This document shows positions 1 to 12,617 of a stretch of DNA of 64,000 nt, one piece after another (position 1 is the first letter of the stretch; each line of letters begins with the position of its first letter). Below the pieces are notes generated by a model. It was not told the DNA's origin and searched no databases. It saw nothing but the letters and a program-made list of their open reading frames with translations. This stretch comes from Mesostigma viride (Eukaryota > Streptophyta > Mesostigmatophyceae > Mesostigmatales > Mesostigmataceae). The stretch is taken from the NCBI GenBank assembly GCA_009746045.1, contig RPFO01001660.1, forward strand, positions 1 through 64,000, in the 5' to 3' direction. Both the position numbers and the translations under genes were made by a program.

Positions 1-397
1 TTAGGCTCAGGCGATGCAGAGGGCGAGCAAGCCCGTGGAGGGGCTGGGCAACCACCAGTGCACGACTAGTGTCACCGCTGCCTTCCGGGCTTGAGGGCGA
101 TCTGCTGCCGAAGCTGCAGACGGACTTTCATTGCCGAGCGCAGCCGCCAGGCTGCGTGCGGCAAAGGCGTTTGCTTGTCATATTGCTTATAGCTTCGGAA
201 AATTATATCAGCATGTGCGTCGAAGAAAGACGAAGCGATTGTGATATTCACAGCTGAATTCGGGGCTCAAACGTGAAAGTTATGAGCTCCGACAGCCATG
301 GCTACCTCTGGCTCGTGCTCGTCCAATGCCTAGCTGAACCTCATGAACCATCATAGGCCAGGGCATAGGTGGAGGGCTGACAGCCGGAACAAGCCGC

Positions 398-2073
398 TCA
401 ACCTGCTAGCAGGCGGTCCGCCAGTACCCAATTCCGAACAATGTCGGGTAACTTACAGGTGCAGACAGGCCTTGGCGTGCTGGCATAAGGTACGCCCCCG
501 CCCCCCTCTGGCATGGTAGACAGCAGAAATCCACTCACAGAAAATGGCTTCCGCGTCAGCTGGGTCGACAGAGCCATGCAGGGGCGCCCCGACGCCACCG
601 GCGTAGGCAGCCCCGCGCGCCGGTACGCTGGCAAGTAGACACAGGGTTGACTGTGCCCTCCAAAAGTGCCAAGTCCCGAGGGCGCCGCGCCCCCTCAGGC
701 CCAGGGTTGGGATGCACGTCACCACACCGGGTCAAGTCAGGAATCCAAGCGCCACGCCGACTGGCCTTGTCAGCTGGGTTGTGGTCGGTAGCCACCCAGA
801 CCCAATGGCTCTGCATGTCGCCACTCGCCAGCCAGTGACAGAGCGCAGTAGCGCCGAAACAGCTGGTTGAGGCGGTAGGAAGACGACCGCCCTCTGACAA
901 ACGCCCCCACCACAGCACTGGAGTCCACAAGCCGGACGACTCGCCGGCTTACCTCGACACGCCTTGGTCCGGCACGACCACTCGACCCCCTGCGTCGCAG
1001 CAATGGCCTCGACGTTGATGTGGTTAGGCTGCCCCCGCCACCTGTAGGAAAGTGCCGTACGCCAGTGCCCACTATCCAGCAGGCTGTAGTCCCCCTCCTC
1101 CATGCGCTCCAGGTCCCAGTCCTCCCCAGACGTTAAAGCTGTCGTCCGCCACCCCCGCGCTTCGCGCCGGGTCGCCAGCCGGGCACAATCGGCCCCAGGC
1201 AGGTCCCTGTAGACCACCCCACCGCCGGATCACTGCTCGCATCACTTGCGACGACCCGGTCAGAAAGGGGCCGGGCCCTGGCAGCCCTCAAAAATGGGGC
1301 CAGGTCGATCGCCGCCTGAAGCTCCTGGCGGGCCCCCGCAGGGAGGCGCCAGCGGCGCCCAGGATGCAGGGAGGCGTTCATGGCTGCTAGCAGCCGATAC
1401 GTCTCAGACCACACCGAGCATGGGGCGGCACAGCAGATGCATCCACGTACACCCACTTCCCAAGCACAGAACTAAGTTCGCGGTAGTATGGAAACCCGCG
1501 ATCCAAGATTCTATTATGATCGAGTGGCAGCGATAACCGCCACCACACGCTCAGGAACAGGCACCACGTCACCATCTCTTTGGTGAATGACACCCACCGC
1601 CAGCACACCAGTCTGCTCAGCTGTCGCCCGTATACCACCTTGTCAGACTTCTGCACCAGCCCAACAGCGGCGTACGCAGCCTGAACACGATCTAGCTGCT
1701 GATTCACCCCATCCACCGACGCACAGTGGGTGAAATGGAGGTCATCGATCGTCACGGCATGCATACCTTCCAGATCCTGCCGAGATTCGAAGCACGGCGA
1801 GGGCGCCAAGGGCGCAGCAGGGTCCTCCTCCAGCCTCAGCCGGACGGTCTCCCCCGCCTCGTTGGCCTCCGCCACCAGGATCAGCGCTGACATGTTGATG
1901 CTCAGCCCACGGCTAGCCTCCAACGGGGGCTTGGGGCCACAGCGGTACAACACAGACTGGTGCACACACTGGGCCACGGCGACGGCCAGCTTGTTTCCCA
2001 TTGGCCGGCACAACATCCACGGCCACACCTTCCGACGAGCCCCACTCAGGCCCACAAGATCCGACCACACCGG
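398..2073 (-). pseudogene. C-terminal half of RT, RNase H, 2A-like motif
   Basis: Reading leftwards from the copia insertion: RPMGNKLAVAVAQ (RT motif B), then VTIDDLHF (the YxDD-equivalent active site) and a thumb region. After frame changes come INVEA, VDSSAVVGAFVRGRS and TDHNPADKASR, which together form an RNase H of DIRS style. Immediately after this, 697-723 encode GDVHPNPGP, a 2A-like motif with H where active 2A peptides have E. The reading frame shifts several times, so the copy is decayed or the consensus is imperfect. Coding beyond about 400 cannot be assigned. Confidence 0.65.
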
Positions 2074-2528
2074 AGTTAGATGAGATGCTTAGGCTGACAC
2101 ACGGATTTCCGGCCTGCGCGCCGCGTATTGCCTACCGCGGCTGAGCGGGACACCTCAGCACTGTACGGCAGGTCGTACGGTACTGAGGTGTCATGTGGAC
2201 TGACGTGCAGTTAGTGCCAGACTGTTCCTAGGCTCTAGCTCGACCCGCCAGATCCGGGTATCCGGGTCTGACGGGCCGAGTGTGTAGTGGATGCTAGTGA
2301 CGTGGTCGCATGGCATTGCAGTGTACAGTTGTCCACTGGTAGGCGCTGCAGTGGAGCGCTGCCATAGGCATATAGGCGTAGCACTGGGGAGTGCCGCAGC
2401 ACCCGAGTTTGCCCAGTTCCATCCTGAGCCCTCAGCGTTCATTGCGTTCATTGTATTATTGCTAATACAATCTTCCACATCATTCTCAGCTTTCGTGAGT
2501 TGTCTCTCGCATTCATCTCATTCCAACT
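2074..2528 (+). repeat. 5' LTR of copia copy 1
   Basis: 455 bp, starting AGTTAGATGAG and ending CATTCCAACT, repeated at 10079-10532 and in copy 2. It contains an internal hairpin around 2151-2192 (CACCTCAG… paired with …CTGAGGTG). The bases after the LTR (TGGACTGAAA) are the expected primer-binding position. I cannot assign a tRNA. Confidence 0.9.
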
Positions 2529-2548
2529 TGGACTGAAATCGTTTAAAA

Positions 2549-5217
2549 ATGGCTTCAAACAACAATGCCGTGAAGGACAATTAACAAGGACAACAACAAG
2601 GGGAATGCGCCGACCAGGCGCACATCCCCACGCCTCTCGCCGGAGGGCTCGCCCTCCGCCACCGTGCCACCGAGGGTGACGCCCAACGTCACTTTCAGCA
2701 CGGTGGTTGCCGATAACCCACGGCGTCGGACCCCGCAGGTGGGGGCCGGCGCCCGGGGGCTGGCGAGAGGGCGCTCGTTTGCCAGTGGCGGCTCGTCCGC
2801 CATGGCACCCGGGGGGCAGGCACCCCGGGCACGTGACACCCCCGTCGTAGGTGACGGGGGACGTGAACGCAGCGATTCCTCCGAGGAGGACGGGGAGGTG
2901 CCGCCCGCGAGGCCGCGGCCCTCGCTAGAGGTTTCTTCCCAGACGCCGGCGACGTCTGGAAACTTATCGGTGGGCCGCCAAATGGCCACTATGGACATTG
3001 ATCGATATCGATACGGTGAGCATGTCCCGCCGCCCGTCGAGTTCGGGATTCTGCCCCACTATCTCCCCATCGGGGAAGATGACATTCCGGAGCTAGTTCA
3101 TCTCCGTATAACGGCTGGGTCCTTCGTCAGCGGTTTCAGCTGACTTTCGACGAGCAGGCGACGTCGTTCGATGTTCATCGGACATGCGATGATCGAGCGT
3201 CGCTTGCGGATGACGTTCAGTCTGATCCAGGTGGCGGTCTGGATGCGATGCTTTGCCACCCGGGCAAGGCACAATCCGGGGACGGTGGATCAGTGGGCAT
3301 CTCCGCAGCGTCAGCGAGATGCGCTGCAGGTGGTGGCCAAGCGGGAGATCGAGCTGACCCCGTTGCCTCAGTGGCCCCAGGTCACGCCAGTTGGCTGGGG
3401 CAATGAGAGGCGCGAGGCGGCTGCGACGCCGCCTACGGCTGGGCGCGGGGCGGCAGTCGCCCCTACCACACCAACGGGTGGTGAACCACCCAGGACCCTC
3501 TGGCAGGGCAGAGGGTCCAGCCTCAGCAGCCGGCTCCCCCGCCCAGCGCGGGGGGCCAGGTGGCTGAGGAGGCCACCGGGGTTGCAGGGACCCCGGCGGC
3601 GACGCCAGCTCCCGGGGTTGCAGGGACCCCGGCAGCGACGCCGGCGCCTCCGGCGCAGGCGGGGGAGGAAACTCCCATGGAGGGTGTCACTGGCACCTCC
3701 AGCGGCTCTGGAGGGCAGCCCCCCTCCAGGCGCCCCAAGGACAAGGCCTTGGCAGGGCCGGGCGGGCCCGAGGGTCCCACCCTGGCGGGGCAGCAGCCGG
3801 AAGTGCTGGAGGGTGATCTGGAAGGTGGTGACATGATCACCCTGGGGGATGAGCACGTGTGGCCCATTCAGGCTGCCACAGCATCCTTCCGCGGGCTGGC
3901 TGACAGGAGTCAGCAGCTGCACATCGCGGAGGCGGGCAGTTTGGTTGTGCGATCATTACGCACTTACTGGGCTTGCCCAACCTCCACGCGGACACACGTG
4001 CAGTGTGCGACGCCTTGCTGCCTGCCCTGCAGGCCCTCCTTGCAGGGAGGAGGGTGCAGGGCGACAGGGGTCGCCTGGTGCGACGCCTGGAGCTCCTGCA
4101 CAATGCCATCATGTCCGGGGCGGGTATAGGTTGTTGCCTGCCTGGCTGCATCATGACTTTACTAACCCTACTGACGATGACGTGTCTCTCTCTCCCACCT
4201 TCCATGACTGGGAGGAGGCCCGCAGCAGGAGGCGGGAAGTCACACATACTCACAACCCTATACTCAGCCCACCCCTCTGTTGCCCACCCATCCTACTCAG
4301 CCCATGTATGTCCCTCCTGCTCAGCTCACTCAAGTAGCACCTCCCACACAGCATGTCTCTCCTGTGAATGCTGCAGCAGCACCCCCATCTTCTCCCTCTC
4401 CCCCTGCATCCCCCTCCAGGTGGCCCACTTACAATGAGAACCGTTCTGTGGATAGGATCAATGTCAGGGGGCTGCCTGAGGAGCATGCTAGGGAGCAGGG
4501 GAACCATGTACTTTTCTCTCTCCAGTTAGCCAGGGAGGAACTGAATGTCAAGAACTGGTTTGGGTCTCTCATGCAGGGGGACTTCTACCATCAGTCTTCC
4601 TCTCAGATTCAGAATCTCATTCTTGTCTTCCAGCGTAGGTATCCCAGGTGGCAGGATACCCAGGCTAGGGCAGTCTGGGAGAGCTTCATGAGGGAGCTAA
4701 CTGACCTCCTCTCCACCCCCTCATCTGCGGATATGTATGGGGCATTTAGGTGGGTAGAGGAATACAGGGTCAGCTCAGACTATGTGGCTGAGACCAAGAA
4801 ATATGAGCTAGCCATCAAAGCACGTCCTGATGTCCAGCAGCTAGATCACAAGTTCTTGCTGCATGCTTTCCTGGAGAAACTCAAACTTGACAAAAACACC
4901 TACGCTATGCTTGCAACAGGAATGGCAAAGTACTGGGAGGACATGAAGGAGGCATTGGATTATATCAAGCTGGCCTTGGCCCCCTTAGCCAGGGGGCCAT
5001 GGGCACCTCTGTAAAGAGGGTCAGGGGGGAGGGACAGGAGGAGGAGGATAGGGAGAGGGAAGACAGGAGCAAGAGACCTGTCACCATGGCAGAAGTGAAG
5101 TCCCTGCTGGGACAAATGTTTAAGGGCAAGGGCAAGGGCAAGGGCAAGGGCAAGGGCAAGGGCTGGGGCAAGGGCAAGGGTAAGGGGCAGTCTCCCTCCA
5201 AGGGGGGCAGCTCCAGC

Positions 5218-5291
<74 letters not shown>

Positions 5292-5630
5292 GCAGGACAA
5301 GGAGGACAAGTCTTCTCAGCGGTGCACCCGCTGTGGCATGAAGTACCACCTGCGGCCCACCTGCCGCAAGAACGTGGACGAGCTGGGGCATTTGGACGTC
5401 CTGTGCCACAAGTGCCACGGGCCGCCCCACGGTGACCCCAAGGACTGCAAGCGGCCTCCTTACGGCAAGAAGTGTGAGTCTCCCTCTCATGCTGGCTTGA
5501 GTGTGCCTGCTTCACCTCTTTCATCTGCATGCCCCACTGTCAGAGCAGTGAGCAGTTCTGGAAAGGTGCTACAGCTGGTTTCAGAAGATTATGTCTCTAA
5601 ACCAACCTTCACATCTATGGTTCCCAAGGT
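2549..5630 (+). pseudogene. Copia copy 1 gag (broken)
   Basis: Starts with the same MASNN-type residues as copy 2 but stops after 11 codons. Downstream, blocks in different frames match the copy-2 Gag: an RG/P-rich N-terminal region, TPAAT repeats, and the capsid-like block at 4280-5000 (RINVRGLPEE to KLALAPLA). Then come a KGKGKG basic stretch, an asparagine run, and two CCHC-type knuckles at about 5321-5465 (CTRCGMKYHLRPTC fits C-x2-C-x4-H-x4-C). It is broken by frameshifts and the early stop. Confidence 0.8.
5216..5291 (+). repeat. AAC microsatellite coding polyasparagine
   Basis: About 25 tandem AAC units inside gag between the KG-rich stretch and the zinc knuckles. The same tract is present in copy 2 (45951-46023) with a slightly different length. 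Confidence 0.95.
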
Positions 5631-7606
5631 GTGCAGAGTGTCCCCTCAGAGGATGCTCATATCAGTTTTCAGGAGCTTGCTTTGCAGTTGCATTTCCTTT
5701 ATGGGCATGAAGTGAGTGCAGAGGTGGTGGCAGCAGCAATAGGGGGGGCAGCACTCAGACGTGCATGCCAGGTGGTCAGATCCCACTGCCAGCATTGTCA
5801 GTTCAATGCACCCAAACCCCCTAAGTGGCATGTAGCTACCCCACCTAAGTGCAAGGGCAGGGTGGTAGGAGATGTCTTTCATATCAAAGGACAATCTTAC
5901 TTGGCACTTAAAGATGCATGGTCAAGGTACACAACCATTGAACCATTACCTGGAATGGACAAGACACAGTTGCTCAGGGCTCTCTTGATTGCTCAGGCCA
6001 GGTACTACCCTGTGGAGGCATTGTTACTGGATCAGCAGTTCACGTGTCTTGCCAATGAACCAGGGTGTGAGGCTATTGATCTGGCTGGGCTAGAAGATCA
6101 TGAGAGGCAAGGCATTATTGAAAGGGCCATCAGGTCCATTAAAACCCTTGTAGCCAAGGAAGATGGCAATCTGCTGGCTGACAGTGGGTCATATGCTGAC
6201 AGAGCTCTGTGGTCCACCAGGTTGTGCCAAGTCCTCAACAGGAGGCCACTCATGAAAACCCCACAAGGGGTGGTCATTACACCAGATGGATTGCATGCAG
6301 GCATTTATCCACCTGAGGTACTAGCCCTCTACAACGCACAGCGAGCACAGACAGCTAGCAGGTTAGCTGTCAAGGATGCAAAGCATCCACGTCCCACCTT
6401 CAGAGAAGGGGATCAGGTCCTATTCTACAAGGAGTCGGGACTAGGCAAGGTGGGTACCTGGCATGGGCCAGCCACCATCCTAAAGTTTAACACCACTGGC
6501 AGGACAGTGTTAGTTAAACACAATGACACGGGAAGATTCACAGGTGTTCACCTCACAGGATGAAATTGTATTTTCCAACTGTGTCAGACGTGGCAGAGGA
6601 GGAAGAGCTGTTGGCCGACAGCCCTGTACAGTTGCCTGGCATCCCAGCGTTGCCCAGTGAGTGGTTGTTTGGAACACCCACTGGTGAGTGTGAGAGCCAC
6701 ACCCACTGTGACACCCAGGTCACCCTTGATGATTGCAGGCAGTCACTGCAGGCTTGGCCCCCTGCAGCAGAGGGTCACATTGGCAAAACAGGTGATCAGC
6801 AACCTATCACCTCTTCAAGTGTGAACATAGCTCAGCCACTAGCTGCACCTTCCAAACGCAGCCTAGCAGACGCTGTTCGCATTTTACAAGCAGCTCATAG
6901 AGCTAAAGCTCAAACTGCTGCAGGATCAGCTAAGGTGGGGAAGGTTGGGCAGAATGACAATAGCCCATTTATGGTTGCAGTGGACACACAAGCCCAGGTC
7001 AGCATTATCAGTGCCCTGGCTGTGCCCCATTTGCCTTTGGAACCTTCACCCTGGCACCATGTGGCTGATTTCTCAGGGCAGTCATCCCTCAAGGTACAGG
7101 TCAGGTCATGTTGACTATACTTGGTATCCCACCCTTTTCAGGTATTGGAAGGTTATAAAGGGAATGCTTGTTGGGGGATCCTTTTCTCTGTTACCCTGGT
7201 GTCATATCTCCAGTGATAGACTATCCATCCAGGACATGGGTGGTGTTGATCTGAATCATTTCAAAATTTCTCTTGAAAAACTTCTTAACACCAACATTGC
7301 TTCTGTAAAATTTGCTACACCCAAGTATGCCCCAGGGCAAGAACCCTGTGTGGCAGACTTGGTTCACAACCAAAAACTTCATCCCAACTCTTTGGATTGG
7401 GCAAGCATGATGTGGCTAAAATGTCTCCTCTTTCTTATGAACAGATAGAGCAAGACTGTCGCACACACATAGGATTCCTAAAATGGGTGGAGGCCTTTAA
7501 CAAGGCCAGGGAAGAATGGGTAGTGCCAGATCCTCTTAGCCCTCTCATACTCCACCTGTCACACCTATTGACAAAAAGCCTGCAGGGTGCAAGCACTTGC
7601 GCCTGA
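5631..7606 (+). pseudogene. Copia copy 1 integrase and retropepsin-like region
   Basis: Encodes the HHCC zinc finger (LHFLYGHE … HCQHCQ), the D-D-E core (GDVFHI, LLLDQQF, GIIERAI) and a C-terminal GTWHGPATI module. The frame changes at about 6560, after which comes a retropepsin-like segment VAVDTQAQVSIIS. Several further shifts separate it from the RT. The order integrase then protease is the same as in copy 2, so it is not a local rearrangement. Confidence 0.85.
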
Positions 7607-8970
7607 AGTTTGTGTGTAAACATAAGCCAGCAGCAGATGGGTCAGTCATTTTCATGCTAGACCTTGTGTGACAGAGTTCAAGGGCACCACTGATCTGACA
7701 GAGGCAGAGTTGTACACGCCAGGCATTCAGCAAACCCTCTAAAAATCTTGCTGTCTGTCTTTGTGGGTCATCTCAATGATGGGGATGACTATGTATGTAA
7801 GGCTACAGACATTAAAAGGGCTTTCCTGAAAGGCTCACCTGAGATAGCACAACAAGTGTGGCATGGTCAGGTGTATGTAGTCTCCACTCCCAGAGTTTGG
7901 GCAAAACACATCCCTCAGCAGTACCTGAAAGCTAACATAGGTGTTGAAGGGCTGCAATCAGCTCCTCGCATTTTCAGGATGTCAGCTCAGGCTGTGTTTG
8001 AAAAGCTAGGGGCTAGATATGATGACATAGACCCTTGCTTCTTTGTGGTCCCACACCCTCATGGCATACTCACCTTTGTGTGGCATGGGGATGATCAGCT
8101 GATTGCTGGGCCAAGGCGTGCTGTAGATGATTTTATTCAACAAGTGTCACAGCATTTTGAGATTGGCAAGCAAGTAGAGCTGGGCACCACTGCCATAAAA
8201 TTTTGTGGCACAATGTTACAACTCCAGCAGCATCAAAACCAGTGGGTGTGTGCACTTACTCTCCCAATGATTACATGCACAGCTGCTTGGAGGTTTTGCA
8301 AACAAAAATCAAACCTGGAGCCTGTCCTACCATTAGAGGCAAGCTGGGGTGGTTGTGCTCAACGTGTGCACCTCACCTGGCTGTGGTTAGCAGAGTTGAT
8401 GATGATGTCTTGATGCAAGTAGGTCACAAAGCCATCACCAAAACTCTCCAGGAAGGCCCTCCCCTTATCTTGCACTCCTTGGATCTCCACAAAACCATTC
8501 ACATCCAAGCTATGATGGATAGTTCCATGGAGTCCAGGCAGATTACCAAGTTGCAGGCAAGGGAGTCAGGCTTGTATTTTGTGCAGAATGATGATGCACC
8601 CTTGTCTCTCATTTCATGGTACAGCCGGTTGCATAGACGCAAGGCTGTCAGCAGCAATGCTGCTGAGTGCAGGGCAGTGGTGTCAGCAGTGCTTCATGCC
8701 AGGTACTTGAATCATGTGCTGGTTTGGTTGCAGATGCAAGCAGGCAGCAATGCTGGGGTGGTGGCACACTTGCTCACTGACAGTCAGTCAGTCCTCAGTT
8801 TCCTTGCTAACCCCTATGCTGTGCACACTGATCTTGACTGGGTGGTCCTTAAACAGGAGTCCACCTACTGGGAGTCCACCCGTCACGTGGAGGACAAACA
8901 CAACGCTGCTGATGCACTCACTAAAGTGCCTCAGCAGGCAGCTGACAATATCAGCTGTTGTACCACTTGA
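7607..8970 (+). pseudogene. Copia copy 1 reverse transcriptase and RNase H
   Basis: Frames at 7748-8413 and 8203-8970 together give the RT (DIKRAFLKG, VWHGDDQLIAG) and RNase H (MMDSSMES, NAAECRAVVS, LLTDSQSVL, HNAADALTK). A frameshift near 8260 separates them. In copy 2 the corresponding region is one frame. The product ends in SCCTT at 8970. Confidence 0.85.
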
Positions 8971-10078
8971 TGAACCCCTATGGCAAGCAGGCAACCCTGC
9001 CCCATAGGGGGGACGCCTAGCAGGGTCCTGTTCACCAGGGCCGCCTAGGTAACCCAGTACCCCTTGGGCAGGTCCAAGGGGTAGGTTGTGGCTTCCAGCA
9101 AGGGGGGTTGGTTGGAGTCTGTTTTTCATCTGCGTGCCCTATGCCAATAAAATCTGTTTTGATTTTTCAACACCATGGAATTTCGTGCTGCTCACCTTCA
9201 TAGGTGGGCAGGGATGTATCTCACACTCTTTATCCATAGGGTTGTATGCCTTGGTGGATGGCCTTGAGCTCAGTGGCTCAGGTGCCTCCCATTCAAGTGG
9301 AGGGTCAAAGCTCCCTTGACAGGTGGTTACCCAGGACCCCAGTTCACTGTGGCTTCCTGGGCCACCTGGCCTCACTGTTCAGTGGCAGTAAAGGCATGGG
9401 TGCTGTCATGTTGTCTAGTACAACGTGCTCAGCCCAGGTGCAGGATGCAATATTCCTGTCACCTGTCACCAGGACTTTAGCCACCACTGTGCAGGGCAGG
9501 GGTGGCTGGTCCCACACGTTGTGCAGGTGCAACGTGGACAGGTCCAGGATGTCATAGTCCTGTCACCTGTCACTAGGACTTCAGCCCCCTCTGTGCAGGG
9601 CAGGGGTGGCTGGTCCTCACATGTTGTGCAGGTGCAACATGGACAGGGCAGGGTGCAATAACCCTGTCTACTGTCACTCCTCAGGTTGCAGGTAACCTGA
9701 GCTCAGTTGACCCAGCCTGGCTGGGTTTTTTTCTGAGTGGGCGATGATGATGGAACAACATGGAACCTCTTAAACGGTTACCTTGGCATTTTTTTTACAA
9801 TGGCTCTCTTGGCTGGTGATGCACTCCCTGGATAGGCAGACAGGCATAGCTATCTCCCTTGTGAGCTCGCGAGGAGGAGGAACTCCCCGGGCATGTTGAG
9901 CTAAACGTGATGCCATCACAAGTATTGCACGAGTTCTGGGGCCCATCTTTTTCAGTCCAGATGTTGCAGTATGGGTGTCAGTTGCTCAGCACCTCAGTCA
10001 GCTTGGAGTCAGTCTCCTAGCTGGGCAGGATCAGGCTTGAAGTCGCTAGCCTTCAACCTGAAAGGAAAACATAATGGG
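8971..10078 (+). other. Copia copy 1 3' non-coding region with tandem repeats
   Basis: About 1.1 kb between the pol stop and the 3' LTR. It holds two to three imperfect ~100-bp repeats at about 9430-9660 (each with TCACCTGTCAC and GTGCAGGGCAGGGGTGG), a possible AATAAA at about 9146, and a purine-rich stretch just before the LTR (AAAGGAAAACATAATGGG) that could serve as the polypurine tract. No gene seen. The same region is in copy 2. Confidence 0.7.
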
Positions 10079-10532
10079 AGTTAGATGAGATGCTTAGGCT
10101 GACACACGGATTTCCGGCCTGCGCGCCGCGTATTGCCTACCGCGGCTGAGCGGGACACCTCAGTACTGTACGGCAGGTGTACGGTACTGAGGTGTCATGT
10201 GGACTGACGTGCAGTTAGTGCCAGACTGTTCCTAGGCTCTAGCTCGACCCGCCAGATCCGGGGTATCCGGGTCTGACGGGCCGAGTGTGTAGTGGATGCT
10301 AGTGACGTGGTCGCATGGCATTGCAGTGTACAGTTGTCCACTGGTAGGCGCTGCAGGTAGCGCTGCCATAGGCATATAGGCGTAGCACTGGGGAGTGCCG
10401 CAGCACCCGAGTTTGCCCAGTTCCATTCTGAGCTCTCAGCGTTCATCGCGTTCATTGTATTATTGCTAATACAATCTTCCTCATCATTCTCAGCTTTCGT
10501 GAGTTGTCTCTCGCATTCATCTCATTCCAACT
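10079..10532 (+). repeat. 3' LTR of copia copy 1
   Basis: 454-bp partner of the 2074-2528 LTR. Single-base and small indel differences are visible, for example in the hairpin near 10160 and around 10350-10365. It is followed by target duplication ACCGG at 10533-10537. Confidence 0.9.
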
Positions 10533-11160
10533 ACCGGCATCCAGGCACAGTACCGCCGCATCCAAACGGGCAGGCGGAGTCTGTTGTAGTACGAATCCAA
10601 ATCTGATACGCCCCCAAAAACATCCTCCCCAGCGCGCGTGGGCAAATCGCAAATCACGCCCAGGTGTGGTAAAAAAGCGGGCATAGGATCTGCATGGTAG
10701 TGGCATGTTGCCACGTCGGTTGTCCACAATCAGCCGTATACAGCCGTCGGGCTTTCCGACCCCAAAAGTACCCTTCACCATAGGCGGCTCCTCCTCAAAA
10801 AGTCCACCCAAAATCCCCCTCTCCACACACACCGTGCAAACCCGCGCGCGAACTCCTCCATGCTACACCCCCGCGAGATCCGCATCGACTTCTCGGCAAG
10901 ATCCGCTCTGCTGGGCTCAGCGTCCGTACCATCCTACTCTCATCATTCAAAATTGCTCCCCAAGAGGGGGGTAGTAAGTTCAGCACATCCACTTGGCTGC
11001 CTTCCCCTGGACCAGGCAGGGCCAAGCGTGCGGCTACTAACGGTTCGTAAGGGGCTCCTTCAGCATATTCACCCCCATCCACTACAGATCCTGCCATTGC
11101 CGCTACGGAACCACCGTTCCGGCGGACAATTAAAGGACCTGCAAGCATCATCGATCCCAT
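10533..11160 (-). pseudogene. N-terminal half of the DIRS-like RT
   Basis: Encodes, across two or three frames, the RT finger/palm entry GKPDGCIRLIVDNRRGN and motif A (VSDLDSYYNRLRLP), then RRYCAWMPV up to the copia insertion. The last codon is interrupted by element 1 and continues at 2073. Upstream, LPPSWGAILNDES and the following residues are the N-terminal extension. Small frameshifts lie near 10800 and 10900. Confidence 0.65.
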
Positions 11161-11397
11161 CTAGGGCCGCCTGCTGCAGAGGCCCGGGCACACGGGCTGA
11201 ATCTACAGCAGGCGGGTCTCTCCCCCCCCCCCCCATCCTGTTTAACGCCCTATAACCGCTTGACAGGCTAGTGTGCGAGCATTATTAAAAGCCCGACTCA
11301 TCCTATCGCGCCTACGGCCTGAGCGTACCTGCTGCCACCAGTCACGAGGTGGCAGGGGTGCTGGAAGAGGTAGTGGAATTAAGAAGGCACCGCTCCC

Positions 11398-12506
11398 TCA
11401 CTTGTTGTTGTTGGACGGGCCGCCCTGCCCCTTCTTGCCGGGACCCTGCTCTAGCTTGTGCTGAAGCTTCCCCATGCTCATCGCTGCCCGCACGTCCGCC
11501 GGAGACGCCAGCATCGCCCCACCCTCCTGGAATGGCAGCATTGCCGACGGAGTGCCCTTCCAGGCCGTCGACCCCACATCCACCAGCTGGCACGCCGTGA
11601 TCAGCTTCGCCAGGTACTCGGCTGCTGCCAGCTCCAGAATTACTTCGGAGCGTGGCGTGGCCCAGTAGCCAAATTCTGTCACCATCGTGTCCAGAATCCC
11701 TGCCATCTGCAGGACCAGCATTCGCCTCTCCCCCGGCTGGCTGTGCTGCCGTGCATCGTCAGCATTATCGATGCACGGATGGACTTCCCCCCCACGCTCT
11801 CCGCGTAGTCCAGCATCCCAGGCAGCACCGCCTCCAGCATGTTGCTCACCAGGACCGGCACTGCATGCCCGCTCAGCGCCACTCCCTTCGTGCGCGCCAG
11901 CCTGCCAGCAGTCGTCGCTGCGGCTGGGCTTGCAGCTGCTGGAGTCTTTGCGTGGTCCAGCAGCTTCGACATGGCCGATATCAGGTCGCCAATATCTCCG
12001 CCAGTGCGGGCGTTGCCCGGCCGGGATGGAAGCCCTCCAGCTGGCGTTGCATAGCCCGTCTCGGTCCCCAGCAGCCGACCTATGTTTCGGTCTAGATCCG
12101 CCACATCCTGGTCGATCGCCCCAGGGGCGCCATCTTCCTCCCCAGCGCCCGCTCCACCATGCCCCGCCCCTCCGCTTCCACCTGCCGAAGGGGGAACACC
12201 CCCAGTTCCCACCCCACCTGCTGACACTGGTGGATCCGGCTCTGCAATAGCCTCCCCCAGTTGCGCTGCTAGCACATCGGCCAGGGCCTCCTCCCCATCC
12301 CAGTCGCTGACAAACCCCCTTTCCTCCAATACATCCATGACGTTCTTGGCACGCCCCGGATTGAGCTTCTGGATCCGCTCTAGCCAAACCCCTTCCCCTA
12401 GGATCTTCTTGACCGCAGTGGCGGCCTACTTTGGGGTGCATCCCTCTTTGGCCGCTTGCTTGAGTTTTGCTATGAAATTCCGCTCTGGGGCTGTCACTGA
12501 GGTCAT
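11398..12506 (-). CDS. Gag-like ORF of the DIRS-like element (with stop and frameshift)
   Basis: Begins at an ATG at 12506 (MTSVTAPERNF), about 110 bases downstream of a TATA box. There is an in-frame TAG after about 27 codons, then a long open stretch (MDVLEERGF onward) rich in G, A and P, and a shift near 11740 into a frame ending GGPSNNNK at 11398. The predicted protein has acidic and helical segments and no zinc knuckle. The Gag role is inferred from its position upstream of the RT. Confidence 0.5.
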
Positions 12507-12617
12507 GGTGGGTTATACTGCTTGATGTGTTATATTGCGTTTTGTTTTTTGTGATGTGGTCACGTGAGGTTCTCAGGCAAAAGAAACAACCTGCTTCCCT
12601 ATAGAATGGAAGCCCAC

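Larger units (their letters stand above)
2074..10532 (+). mobile_element. Copia-type LTR retrotransposon, copy 1 (decayed)
   Basis: Complete element bounded by two ~455-bp LTRs and flanked by the 5-bp duplication ACCGG (2069-2073 and 10533-10537). LTR ends are AGTT…AACT rather than the usual TG…CA. Internal order: gag with CCHC knuckles, integrase, retropepsin-like domain, RT, RNase H, then ~1.1 kb non-coding DNA. The LTRs differ by roughly ten positions by eye, so this copy is older than copy 2. Gag has an early stop and pol several frameshifts. It sits in the RT gene of the DIRS-like element. Confidence 0.9.

Noticed and set aside
4960-5530. Poly-L, poly-V and poly-C proteins opposite gag
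   Set aside because: Antisense or shifted reading of the AAC repeat in gag; the same applies at 45711-46401.
9246-9661. Short plus-strand frames after copia pol
   Set aside because: They lie in ~100-bp tandem repeats of the 3' non-coding region and are not conserved in frame in copy 2.
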